64,000 nucleotides of DNA from positions 780,751 through 844,750 of the forward strand of contig NZ_JAVHJP010000001.1 in NCBI RefSeq assembly GCF_031020795.1, written 5' to 3'. This stretch comes from Hydrogenophaga pseudoflava. GTDB taxonomy: Bacteria > Pseudomonadota > Gammaproteobacteria > Burkholderiales > Burkholderiaceae_C. The translations under genes were made by a program, and so were the position numbers. The notes under the pieces were generated by a model. That model searched no databases, was not told the DNA's origin, and worked only from the letters and a program-made list of their open reading frames with translations. Shown one piece after another: positions 10,432-18,387 of this stretch; position 1 is the first letter of the stretch, and each line of letters starts with the position of its first letter.

Positions 10432-11154
10432 ATGACCCAAGCCCCCACCCCCGCCCAAGTGGCCGAGCGTCCCGCGCGGCCAGACCCCAAGATCGCCCAC
10501 GGCTGGCTGCACACGGCGCGATTCCTCACCACCGCCCCCCAGCTGCAGCACCTGCCCGCCCTGCATCTGCCGGAGATCGCGTTCGTCGGCCGCTCCAACG
10601 CGGGCAAGTCGACATCGATCAACACACTCACCCAGCAGAAGCGCCTGGCCTTTGCGTCCAAGACGCCGGGAAGGACGCAAAGCATCAACCTGTTCGCGCT
10701 GGGCAAGCAGGGCGAGACCGATGCCGTGCTGGCCGATCTGCCGGGTTATGGCTACGCCGCCGTGCCGCGGGAGGCCAAGCTGCGCTGGCAGCGGGTGATG
10801 GCCAACTACCTGGTCACTCGGGAGAACCTGCGCGCGGTGGTGTTGCTGTGCGACCCGCGCCTGGGAATCACCGAGCTGGACGAGGCCCTGCTGGAAATCA
10901 TCCGCCCCCGGGTCGAAGAAGGCCTGAAGTTCCTGGTGCTGCTCACCAAGGCCGACAAGCTCAATCGCGCGGAAGCCAACAAGGCGCTGTCGATGGCGAA
11001 GTTGCAGGCCGGCGGCGGCGAGGTCCGGCTGTTTTCTGCACTGAAGAAGCAGGGACTGGATGAGGTGGCGCAACTGTTGTGGGACTGGGCCCATGAAGCC
11101 CCGGCCACGCCGCCGCCCGCAGACGACATCGGCGCCGACGACGCTCAGCGGTAG
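10432..11154 (+). CDS. engB: Ribosome biogenesis GTP-binding protein YihA/EngB/YsxC
   Basis: This small essential TRAFAC GTPase (240 residues) acts in late 50S ribosomal subunit assembly. It shows the G1 loop GRSNAGKS (residues 53-60), a threonine-containing switch (TPGRTQ), G3 DLPGYG and G4 LTKAD. I used the internal ATG at 10432 (MTQAPTPAQ), since the 22 residues ahead of it in the open frame overlap the promoter area shared with the divergent cytochrome c4 gene. The 3' end overlaps the convergent acyltransferase by ten bases. Confidence 0.95.
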   Translation: MTQAPTPAQVAERPARPDPKIAHGWLHTARFLTTAPQLQHLPALHLPEIAFVGRSNAGKSTSINTLTQQKRLAFASKTPGRTQSINLFALGKQGETDAVLADLPGYGYAAVPREAKLRWQRVMANYLVTRENLRAVVLLCDPRLGITELDEALLEIIRPRVEEGLKFLVLLTKADKLNRAEANKALSMAKLQAGGGEVRLFSALKKQGLDEVAQLLWDWAHEAPATPPPADDIGADDAQR

Positions 11155-12056
11155 AAAGAGGCCTCACCCGCCGGTCGGGTCTTGAAGCGCTTGTGCACCC
11201 AGTAGTACTGCTCGGGTGCCTCGCCAATCCATTCTTCGAGCAGCCGGTTCATGCGTGCCGTGTCGGCCAGTACATCCTCGGTGGGAAAGTCCTGCCAGGG
11301 CGGCAGCACCGTGATGTCGTAGCCCTCGGGGGTCAGCCGGCTCAGGATGGGCAGCACACGGGCGCCCCCCATGCGCGCAAAACGCGAGAGCGACGGGATC
11401 GTCGCCGCCGAGATGCCGTAGAAAGGCACGAATACCGAGTCGCGCGGCCCGTAGTCCATGTCGGGCAGCAGGTACAGCGGCTCCCCGGCCCTCAACGCGC
11501 TGACCAGCGCCTTGAGCCCGGCGCTCTTGGCCACGATGTGCGGCTCACCGAAGCGGCGCCGGCCTTCGGCCATCCATTGGTCCATCACCGGGTTGCGCTG
11601 GCGTGCGTAAAGGCCGCAGAAACGCCGCTCCACATGGGCCGTCAAGCCGATCCAGCCCGCGTCCATGCCGACAAAATGAGGCGCGAACAGCAGCGTCGGA
11701 GCCGTGCTCTGCAACTCCTGCACGGCACCCCGCAGACGCAGGCGGCGCCGCACCAGTTCCGGAGACCCTTCCCACAACCAGCCGCGGTCCAGCCAGGCTT
11801 GCGCGAACAGCACGAAGTGCCGCCGCACCATGCGCCGGCGCTCCGCGGCACTGTGCTGTGGAAAGCAGAGCGCCAGATTGATTTCCGCAATGCGGCGGCG
11901 GCGACCGACCAGCAAGTACAGCAGCCCGCCGAGCGCTGCACCGAGCGCCCGCAGCCAGGACAGCGGGAGATGGCGGGTCACGCGCAACATGCCCAGCACC
12001 GTCAGGCTCAGCAAGGTCTTCAGAAACGGGCCGCGCGAAGGCGAAGGTGCGGTCAT
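11145..12056 (-). CDS. Lipid A biosynthesis acyltransferase (LpxL/LpxM family), second of a tandem pair
   Basis: This is an inner-membrane late acyltransferase (303 residues) that adds a secondary acyl chain to a lipid A precursor. It has an N-terminal membrane helix (FLKTLLSLTVLGML) and the catalytic HX4D motif in APHFVGMDAGW. A proximal Arg-rich helix and the C-terminal WVHKRFKTRP are typical. Its ATG at 12056 overlaps the stop of the upstream acyltransferase (ATGA), so the pair is translationally coupled, in the manner of HtrB/MsbB. I cannot assign which secondary chain each adds. Confidence 0.9.
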   Translation of the reverse strand: MTAPSPSRGPFLKTLLSLTVLGMLRVTRHLPLSWLRALGAALGGLLYLLVGRRRRIAEINLALCFPQHSAAERRRMVRRHFVLFAQAWLDRGWLWEGSPELVRRRLRLRGAVQELQSTAPTLLFAPHFVGMDAGWIGLTAHVERRFCGLYARQRNPVMDQWMAEGRRRFGEPHIVAKSAGLKALVSALRAGEPLYLLPDMDYGPRDSVFVPFYGISAATIPSLSRFARMGGARVLPILSRLTPEGYDITVLPPWQDFPTEDVLADTARMNRLLEEWIGEAPEQYYWVHKRFKTRPAGEASFYR

Positions 12057-12997
12057 GAGGCGCGCTCTGCCTCCAGCCGTGCGGCATGGCTGACCCCGGA
12101 TGGCGACTTGTAGCGGTCGTAGGACCAGAGGTACTGGGCGGGACATTCCCGCACCAGGGACTCCATGGCGAGGTTGATCTGGTGGGCCGCCTCCTGCGGG
12201 TCCGCCGACAGCTGGCCGCCCGCTTCGGGACGGAAGGGCCGCAGGCGCACCCGGTAGCCGCGTCCCCAGGACAGGCGTTCACCCCAGATCAGCAACACGC
12301 GGGCTCCCGCCGTCAGCGCCAGCCGGGCCGAGAGGGTCATGGTGTAGGCGTCGCGGCCGAAAAATGGCGCCCAGACCCCCTGGCCCTCGGGCGGCACCTG
12401 GTCGGGCAACAGTCCCACCCCTTGGCGCTGCTTGAGGGCCTTGATCAGTTGCTTGACACCCGCGAGCGTGGTCGGCGCGGTGAACAGTCCCGGCCGGCTG
12501 CGGGCCTGTTCCATGATCTCGCGCAACCAGGGCTGGCGCGCCGGGCGGTACAGCACCGTCACCGGCATGCGGTCTCCGAAATGCTGGGCGAACAGCTGCG
12601 CCGTGACTTCGAAGCATCCCAGGTGCGGTGTGAGAAACAGGACGCCATTGCCCTCGGCAATGGCCTGCTGGATGAGGTCCTTGCCCTCCCACTCCAGGTG
12701 CACGGGCGCGCCCAGCCACAGGCGAGGCAGCTCGGTGACCATCTTGCCCGCCTCCGCCACCGAGGCGAGGGCCACCGAACGGGAAAAGCCGGCCTGGGCC
12801 GCGTGGCTGAACAGGGTGCGGCGGTAGCGGCCGGACAGTGCAAAACTCAGCCAGCCCAGGAGCCAGCCCAGACCATGCAGCAGGGGCAGCGGCAGACGCG
12901 AGAGAAACCGGAACAGAAGTGGATACAAAGCCGTCAAATCATCAAGAAGGCGGGGCACGCCACCGCTTTTGAGCACATCACCGGGCGCCCTCTGCAC
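12053..12997 (-). CDS. Lipid A biosynthesis lauroyl-type acyltransferase (LpxL/HtrB family), first of a tandem pair
   Basis: This is a second late acyltransferase of the same family (up to 314 residues). The catalytic HX4E variant is visible in TPHLGCFEVTAQ, followed by YRPARQPWL and GLLPDQVPPEGQG. An N-terminal hydrophobic anchor (PLLHGLGWLLGWLSFAL) is near residues 38-54. The start is uncertain. A GTG at 12997 opens the frame, but a TTG just before TALYPLLF about 20 codons later would give a more family-like N-terminus. It diverges from metK; the GTG lies only about 20 bases from a -10-like hexamer on the opposite strand. Confidence 0.88.
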   Translation of the reverse strand: MQRAPGDVLKSGGVPRLLDDLTALYPLLFRFLSRLPLPLLHGLGWLLGWLSFALSGRYRRTLFSHAAQAGFSRSVALASVAEAGKMVTELPRLWLGAPVHLEWEGKDLIQQAIAEGNGVLFLTPHLGCFEVTAQLFAQHFGDRMPVTVLYRPARQPWLREIMEQARSRPGLFTAPTTLAGVKQLIKALKQRQGVGLLPDQVPPEGQGVWAPFFGRDAYTMTLSARLALTAGARVLLIWGERLSWGRGYRVRLRPFRPEAGGQLSADPQEAAHQINLAMESLVRECPAQYLWSYDRYKSPSGVSHAARLEAERAS

Positions 12998-13019
12998 CCG
13001 ATGGCCATGCGGATGGGCG

Positions 13020-13025
13020 TAAAAT
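13020..13025 (+). promoter_or_regulatory. Probable -10 hexamer of the metK promoter
   Basis: The hexamer TAAAAT matches the sigma70 -10 consensus in five of six bases. A transcript starting six to eight bases downstream would begin at about 13032, exactly at the first stem of the riboswitch-like structure. I see no good -35 hexamer at 16 to 18 bases, so the promoter may depend on an activator or be weak. Confidence 0.45.
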
Positions 13026-13031
13026 CGCCTT

Positions 13032-13086
13032 CATCGCCGAGTTATTGAACTAATTGCGGGGCGATTCACAAATGCCGCTAAAGCGT
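13032..13086 (+). promoter_or_regulatory. Putative SAM-II-class S-adenosylmethionine riboswitch in the metK leader
   Basis: The leader folds on paper as an H-type pseudoknot. P1 pairs ATCGCC (13033-13038) with GGCGAT (13060-13065). A 21-base loop holds TTATTGAAC and ATTGC. The GCGG at the loop end (13056-13059) can pair with CCGC (13075-13078). The segment after P1 reads ACAAATG then GCTAAA. Recalled SAM-II structures have the same order: P1, a U-rich loop with AAC and ATTGC, then an A-rich linker with AAATG and GCTAAA. SAM-II binds SAM, the product of MetK. The ribosome site is about 45 bases downstream and there is no U-tract, so translational control is more likely than termination. Assigned by eye; a covariance search was not run. 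Confidence 0.6.
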
Positions 13087-13103
13087 TCGCCGAACCCAGA
13101 AAG

Positions 13104-13118
13104 ACCGGCAACGCCGGT
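13104..13118 (+). promoter_or_regulatory. Hairpin between the riboswitch-like fold and the metK start
   Basis: ACCGGC and GCCGGT form a perfect six-pair stem around an AAC loop, ending 20 bases before the metK ATG and close to its ribosome site CTGGAG (13128-13133). An alternative pairing, GAACC (13092-13096) with GGTTC (13116-13120), excludes the full stem. The two states could form the expression switch; this is inference. Confidence 0.4.
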
Positions 13119-13138
13119 TCAAACACTCTGGAGTTTAT

Positions 13139-14317
13139 ATGGCGAACGACTTCCTCTTCACGTCCGAATCCGTCTCCGAAGGCCACCCCGACAAGGTCGC
13201 CGACCAGATCTCGGACGCCATCCTCGACGCGATCTTCAAGCAGGACCCGCGCTCGCGTGTGGCCGCCGAGACCCTGTGCAACACGGGCCTGGTGGTGCTG
13301 GCCGGTGAAATCACCACCAACGCCCACGTCGATTACATCCAGGTCGCGCGCGACACCATCAAGCGCATCGGCTACGACAACACCGAGTACGGCATCGACT
13401 ACAAGGGTTGCGCGGTGATGGTCTGCTACGACAAGCAGTCCAACGACATCGCCCAGGGTGTGGACCACGCCAGCGACGACCACCTGAACACCGGCGCCGG
13501 CGACCAGGGCCTGATGTTCGGCTACGCGTGCGATGAGACGCCCGAGCTGATGCCCGCGCCCATCTACTACGCGCACCGCCTCGTGGAGCGCCAGGCCCAG
13601 CTGCGCAAGGACGGCCGCCTGCCCTTCCTGCGCCCCGACGCCAAGAGCCAGGTCACGATGCGCTACGTGGACGGCAAGCCGCACAGCATCGACACCGTGG
13701 TGCTGTCCAGCCAGCACGCGCCCGAGTGGAGCCTGGGCGACAAGATGAAGCCCGAGTTCAACGAGGCCATCATCGAAGAGATCATCAAGCCGGTGCTGCC
13801 CAAGGAATGGCTGCAGAACACCCGCTACCTGATCAACCCGACCGGCCGTTTCGTGGTCGGTGGCCCGCAGGGCGACTGCGGCCTGACGGGCCGCAAGATC
13901 ATCGTCGACACCTACGGCGGCGCCTGCCCGCATGGCGGTGGCGCGTTCTCGGGCAAGGACCCGTCCAAGGTCGACCGCTCGGCCGCCTACGCCGCCCGCT
14001 ACGTGGCCAAGAACGTGGTGGCCGCCGGTCTGGCGCGCCAGTGCCAGGTGCAGGTGGCCTACGCCATCGGCGTGGCCAAGCCGATGAACATCACGGTCTA
14101 CACCGAAGGCACCGGCAAGATCAGCGACGACAAGCTGTCGGCCATCGTGGCCGAGGTGTTCGACCTGCGTCCCAAGGGCATCATCCAGATGCTGGACCTG
14201 CTGCGCCCGATCTACGAGAAGACCGCCGCCTACGGCCACTTTGGTCGTGAGGAGCCGGAATTCAGCTGGGAACGCACCGACAAGGTGGATGCGCTGCGCG
14301 CCGCCGCCGGCCTGTAA
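13139..14317 (+). CDS. metK: S-adenosylmethionine synthetase
   Basis: This enzyme makes SAM from methionine and ATP, releasing phosphate and pyrophosphate, in the cytoplasm as a tetramer. The protein of 392 residues is full length. It has the N-terminal GHPDK nucleotide site, [12 protein letters not shown], the P-loop-like [15 protein letters not shown] near residues 258-276 and the C-terminal [11 protein letters not shown]. It starts at ATG 13139 with CTGGAG upstream. A riboswitch-like leader precedes it and a strong terminator follows, so it is monocistronic. Confidence 0.97.
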   Translation: MANDFLFTSESVSEGHPDKVADQISDAILDAIFKQDPRSRVAAETLCNTGLVVLAGEITTNAHVDYIQVARDTIKRIGYDNTEYGIDYKGCAVMVCYDKQSNDIAQGVDHASDDHLNTGAGDQGLMFGYACDETPELMPAPIYYAHRLVERQAQLRKDGRLPFLRPDAKSQVTMRYVDGKPHSIDTVVLSSQHAPEWSLGDKMKPEFNEAIIEEIIKPVLPKEWLQNTRYLINPTGRFVVGGPQGDCGLTGRKIIVDTYGGACPHGGGAFSGKDPSKVDRSAAYAARYVAKNVVAAGLARQCQVQVAYAIGVAKPMNITVYTEGTGKISDDKLSAIVAEVFDLRPKGIIQMLDLLRPIYEKTAAYGHFGREEPEFSWERTDKVDALRAAAGL

Positions 14318-14340
14318 GTCCTTTGCCTTCCTCTGGACAA

Positions 14341-14368
14341 AAGCCCCGCATCGCGGGGCTTTTTTTTG
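14341..14368 (+). terminator. Rho-independent terminator of metK
   Basis: A nine-pair GC-rich stem (14341-14349 with 14353-14361) around an ATC loop runs directly into a tract of eight or nine T. It starts 23 bases after the metK stop. Confidence 0.93.
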
Positions 14369-14482
14369 GTTCCAGGCAGCAGACCTCAGGTCCACAATGC
14401 CTGAAGTTTTCCGTCCGGCCGCCGATACGGACAGAACGGCAACTCATGCCATTTGCAACGCCACGACCTGGAGCCTGGAACC

Positions 14483-16561
14483 ATGGAAACCCCTGTCTGC
14501 CCGGATCGGACCGACAACGCCAGTCCCGAACTTGAACGCCTGGTGGCTTTGCGCACGCAGGAGCTCAAGATCGCCCTGGAGCGTGCCCAGTCCCTCTACG
14601 ACCAGGCCCCCTGCGGCTATCTCTCGCTGGACGCCGACCTGCGCTTCGTCAATCTGAACCGCACCCTGCTGGACTGGCTGGGCTACGAGCGCGAAGAACT
14701 GCTCGACCATCATCGCGACCTCGCCTCGCTGCTGGAGCCTGAGTGGGTGGCGCTCATGCGCATCCGCATGCAACACCTGATCGACACGGGTCGCACCGAG
14801 CCGATCGAACTGGAGATCCGCCGCAAGGACGGCTCGCGCTTCCACGCCCTGTGCTCCTCGACGGCCGTGGTCGATCCGCAGGGCCGCTTCCTCTACAGCA
14901 ACACCACGGTCACCGACATCAGCGAGCGCAAGGCCGCCGAACAGCGGCTGGCCGCGCACGATGCCTTTCTGCGCAGCATCACCGACCGCATTCCGACGCA
15001 CCTGGCCTATTACGACAAGGACCTGATCTGCCGATTCGCCAACACCGCCCATGCGGCGCGCAGCGGCCGGCTGGTCAGCGAGATGGTGGGCGCGCACCTC
15101 AGCCAGCTGGTCGACCCCGAACAGCTGCCGGACATCCTGCCCCACGTGGCCGACGCCCTCAACGGCCAGAAGCAGACCTTCGAGTCCGAGCGCCTGGAGG
15201 CCGACGGCTCACGCACCTTCTACGAGATCCACTACATCCCCGACTTCCAGCTCGACACCGTCGAAGGCATCTTCATCGAGCTGCACGACATCACCGAGCG
15301 CCGCCGCACCGAGGAGTTCGTGCTGGAGGCCAACCGCGATCTCGAAGAGCGCGTGCGCGAACGCACCGCCGAGCTGTTCCAGAGCGAGCAGCGCTACCGC
15401 CTGATGGTCGACGCCATCCAGGACCACTGCATCTACTTCGTCGACGAGTCCGGCGCCGTCACCGAATGGACCGAAAGCGCCCAGCGCCTGCACGGCTTCG
15501 CCCGCACCCAGATGATCGGCAAGCCTTACCTGCGGCTGCTGGCGGTGGACAACGCCGGTGAAGACGAGGTGGACCCGGCGCAGGTGCTGCGCCTGGCCAC
15601 GGCCCACGGCCAGTGGGAGACCCGCGGCTGGCGCCTGCGCGACGACGGCTCGCGCTTCTGGGCCCACACCGTGCTGACGGCACTGCGCAACGAGGCGGGC
15701 GAGCTGCAGGGTCTGTCCTGCATCACGCGCGACATGACCGCCGCCAAGAGTCTGGAGGACGTGATGAACGACCTCAACAAGGAACTGGAAAAGCGCGTGG
15801 CCGAGCGCACGCAGCAGCTGGTGGCGGCCAACAAGGACCTGGACGTGTTCTCGCACATGGTCTCGCACGACCTGCGCGCGCCGCTGCGCCACATCAGCAG
15901 CTTTGTCACGCTGCTGCAGGAGCAGCTGGGCGAGGTCAACGACCCGATCGCGCAGCAGTACCTGAACTCGATCAACAAGGCCAGCAAGCGCATGAGCCAC
16001 ATGATCGAAGGCCTGCTCGAGTACGCCCGCCTCGGCCGTGTGGCCATCGAGGCCCAGCCGGTGCCGCTGGCCCCGCTGCTCGACGGCGTGATCGCGCACC
16101 TCAAGCAGGAGAGCCAGGGCCGCACCATCGAGTGGGTGGTGGAGGACGATCTGCCGGTGGTGCGCGGCGACGCAATGCTGCTGGCCCAGGCCTTCGGCAA
16201 CCTGCTGAACAACTCGGTCAAGTACACGCGTCCGCGCGAGAAGGCCCACATCGAGATCGGCTGGAAGATCAACCCGGTGGGTGGTCGCACCTTCTACGTG
16301 CACGACAACGGCGTCGGCTTCGACCTGGAGAAGGCGCACAACCTGTTCGTGATGTTCCAGCGCCAGCACCACTCGATGGACTTCGAGGGCACGGGCACCG
16401 GCCTGGCGCTGTCGCAGCGCATCATCGAGCGCCACGGCGGCCGCATCTGGGCGGAAAGCGCTCCGGGTGAGGGCTGCACCTTCTACTTCACGCTGCCGTT
16501 CGAGGGACCCGAGCCCGAGATGGACTTCCCGAAGTCGTCGATGGCCGACCTGCCGGTCTGA
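14483..16561 (+). CDS. Soluble multi-PAS sensor histidine kinase (orphan)
   Basis: This protein of 692 residues has no membrane segment. Three PAS-like sensor domains are arranged in order: about 30-150 (APCGYLSLDADLRFV), 160-290 (DRIPTHLAYYDKDLI) and 305-420 (DHCIYFVDESGAVTEW), with a coiled-coil linker. The HisKA dimerisation domain has phospho-acceptor His462 in SHDLRAPLR. The HATPase domain carries the N box (FGNLLNNSVKY), G1 (DNGVGF) and G2 (GTGTGLALSQRI). The layout resembles phytochrome-type kinases without the chromophore domain. I chose ATG 14483 because GGAG lies nine bases upstream. No response regulator is adjacent, so its partner and signal are unknown. Confidence 0.9.
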   Translation: METPVCPDRTDNASPELERLVALRTQELKIALERAQSLYDQAPCGYLSLDADLRFVNLNRTLLDWLGYEREELLDHHRDLASLLEPEWVALMRIRMQHLIDTGRTEPIELEIRRKDGSRFHALCSSTAVVDPQGRFLYSNTTVTDISERKAAEQRLAAHDAFLRSITDRIPTHLAYYDKDLICRFANTAHAARSGRLVSEMVGAHLSQLVDPEQLPDILPHVADALNGQKQTFESERLEADGSRTFYEIHYIPDFQLDTVEGIFIELHDITERRRTEEFVLEANRDLEERVRERTAELFQSEQRYRLMVDAIQDHCIYFVDESGAVTEWTESAQRLHGFARTQMIGKPYLRLLAVDNAGEDEVDPAQVLRLATAHGQWETRGWRLRDDGSRFWAHTVLTALRNEAGELQGLSCITRDMTAAKSLEDVMNDLNKELEKRVAERTQQLVAANKDLDVFSHMVSHDLRAPLRHISSFVTLLQEQLGEVNDPIAQQYLNSINKASKRMSHMIEGLLEYARLGRVAIEAQPVPLAPLLDGVIAHLKQESQGRTIEWVVEDDLPVVRGDAMLLAQAFGNLLNNSVKYTRPREKAHIEIGWKINPVGGRTFYVHDNGVGFDLEKAHNLFVMFQRQHHSMDFEGTGTGLALSQRIIERHGGRIWAESAPGEGCTFYFTLPFEGPEPEMDFPKSSMADLPV

Positions 16562-16582
16562 GCGTCCGGCCAGCCGCCGGGC

Positions 16583-18337
16583 TCAGATCTGCAGCGGCGG
16601 TTGCGAGAGGTGCAGCACCACCTTGCGTGGATCGTCGGAGAGGCGGTCCAGCGCGCGGTTCAGGCGCGCCAGCAGGCGCTCATCGTCGAGTGCGTCCTCC
16701 AGCGAGTCCTTGTCCTCAGGCGGTGTGCTGGAGACCAGGCGGAAGCGCAGTGGCAGGTCGACGGGCAGGTTGGGCACTTTCTCCAGCCCCTTGGCCACCA
16801 CGTGCTGGCCCAGCAGCTTGAGCAGTTCGGGCTTCTGGGGCCCTTCGATCAGCATGGCGAAGCGGGTGTCGGAGATGCGGCACACCGTGTCCACGTCGCG
16901 CACCACGCTGCTCAGGCGAGAGGCGGCCACCACCAGCGCACGGTCACCGGCTTCACGTCCTTCGCGTGCCACGATGTCACCGTGGTTGGACAGCTCGACC
17001 AGCATCACGCCGCAGCGATGCCCCGAGCGGCGTGCCCGCTTGAGTGCATCACGCAGGCGCAGACGCAACACCGGGGTGATCGTCAGGCCCGTGAGGGGAT
17101 CGGTGCTTTCCATCGCACGCAGGCGTGCCCGGTTCTCGCTGAAGTCCTTGGCCCTGCGGTGCAGGATGTAGAGCAGCAGTGGAATCTCGATCGCCGAGCC
17201 GATCAGCACCGCGTACTGGGTGGCCCAGCTGTCGGGCAACACGCCCGCGCTGCGCAGCGCCGGAAACGGGTAGCCCAGGTGAACCGGCAGGAAGCCCAGG
17301 AACAGCCAGCCGGCGTAGGTCTCGCCCCGGCGCCAGGTCCAGAGGCACAGCGCGATGCTCAGCAGCACCGACAGCAGACCGTACAGGTTGAGCAGGTTGA
17401 AGGCCAGCGGCGACAACAGGGCCGCATAGACCAGGGAATAGACCATGCCGAACAGCGACCAGGCCACCACGAAGCGGTCCACACCCACGGAATGGCGCGA
17501 CACCGCGCAGGCTTCGCGCACGAACCAGATGCCCGAGCCGGTGAGCCAGAGCATGAAGAACGACGGCGCCAGATCGTTCCAGGCGGCCCACTCCGGCCAG
17601 AAGAACAGCCCTGCGATGCCGGTGAACGAGGCCTGGAAGCCCAGCATGGACGCCACATAGAAGCAGTAGGCGACGAAGGCCCGGTCGCCGTAGAGCCGGG
17701 CGTGGACCCAGCCCAGGAACAGCACCAGCAGCCCGAAACCAAGATAGCCGCCGATGAACAGGAAGGTGGTGTAGCGCTTGGACTGCAGGTTCTCTTCAGT
17801 CAGCAACTGCAGCCGCGGGCTGGTGGGCGTCGGCGCATTGGTCAGCCGCAGCCAAAGCGGTTCGTTGAGTTGGGGATCGACCGCAAACACCGGCGTCTGG
17901 TCGGGGTGGCTCCACTGGGCCACCGGCAGGTGGTCGCCTGCGCGCTGCTCGGTCCAGCTGCCATCCGGCCCCCGGGTGTAGAGGCGGGCGTCGTTGGTGA
18001 AGGCCGCTGCGCTCAGCAGCAGAAACCAGCGCCGCTGCGGGTCCAGTTCACCGGGTTCGATGCGCACCCACAGCGCCGACGATCCCAGCTCGAAGGACCG
18101 GTAGCGGTCCATCGCCTCCCAGACGCCCGGCGCTTCGGCCGCCACCTGGTCCACCGTGGCGCTGCCGGAAGGATCGATCCAGAACCGCGTGGACAGGGTG
18201 ATGTCGCCCTCCCCCGGCACCGCATCGGCGCGGGCCGCCAGGGGGAGCAGCGCGGCCAACGCCAGCAGACCCAGCAGCACCTGGCGCCAGACGGCATGGG
18301 GGCTGCAGCGGTGGCGGGCAAAGGCGCGGAACGGCAT
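16583..18337 (-). CDS. 7TMR-DISM membrane sensor with a degenerate GGDEF domain
   Basis: The protein of 584 residues has a signal peptide (to about residue 30) and a periplasmic 7TMR-DISM extracellular domain (about 35-185, ending before TEENLQSKR). Seven helices span about 200-395, and a short linker leads to a GGDEF-like domain from DPLTGL to the C-terminus. In that domain the signature GGDEF is replaced by SDTRF (within CRISDTRFAML), so the residues needed for GTP and metal binding are missing. It should not make c-di-GMP; a signalling or scaffold role is more likely. It lies 50 bases downstream of the CruF/MpaB-like fusion gene on the same strand, so both may share a transcript. Confidence 0.85.
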   Translation of the reverse strand: MPFRAFARHRCSPHAVWRQVLLGLLALAALLPLAARADAVPGEGDITLSTRFWIDPSGSATVDQVAAEAPGVWEAMDRYRSFELGSSALWVRIEPGELDPQRRWFLLLSAAAFTNDARLYTRGPDGSWTEQRAGDHLPVAQWSHPDQTPVFAVDPQLNEPLWLRLTNAPTPTSPRLQLLTEENLQSKRYTTFLFIGGYLGFGLLVLFLGWVHARLYGDRAFVAYCFYVASMLGFQASFTGIAGLFFWPEWAAWNDLAPSFFMLWLTGSGIWFVREACAVSRHSVGVDRFVVAWSLFGMVYSLVYAALLSPLAFNLLNLYGLLSVLLSIALCLWTWRRGETYAGWLFLGFLPVHLGYPFPALRSAGVLPDSWATQYAVLIGSAIEIPLLLYILHRRAKDFSENRARLRAMESTDPLTGLTITPVLRLRLRDALKRARRSGHRCGVMLVELSNHGDIVAREGREAGDRALVVAASRLSSVVRDVDTVCRISDTRFAMLIEGPQKPELLKLLGQHVVAKGLEKVPNLPVDLPLRFRLVSSTPPEDKDSLEDALDDERLLARLNRALDRLSDDPRKVVLHLSQPPLQI

Positions 18338-18387
18338 GGCCGGATCGTAGCGGCTGGGCCGCCCGGCTGTGAGCTGGGTCACGCCAC

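Noticed and set aside
13023..13029. AATCGCC as the 5' strand of riboswitch stem P1
   Set aside because: It can pair with 13060-13066 but overlaps the -10 box and would lie outside the transcript; the copy at 13033-13038 gives the loop length expected for SAM-II.
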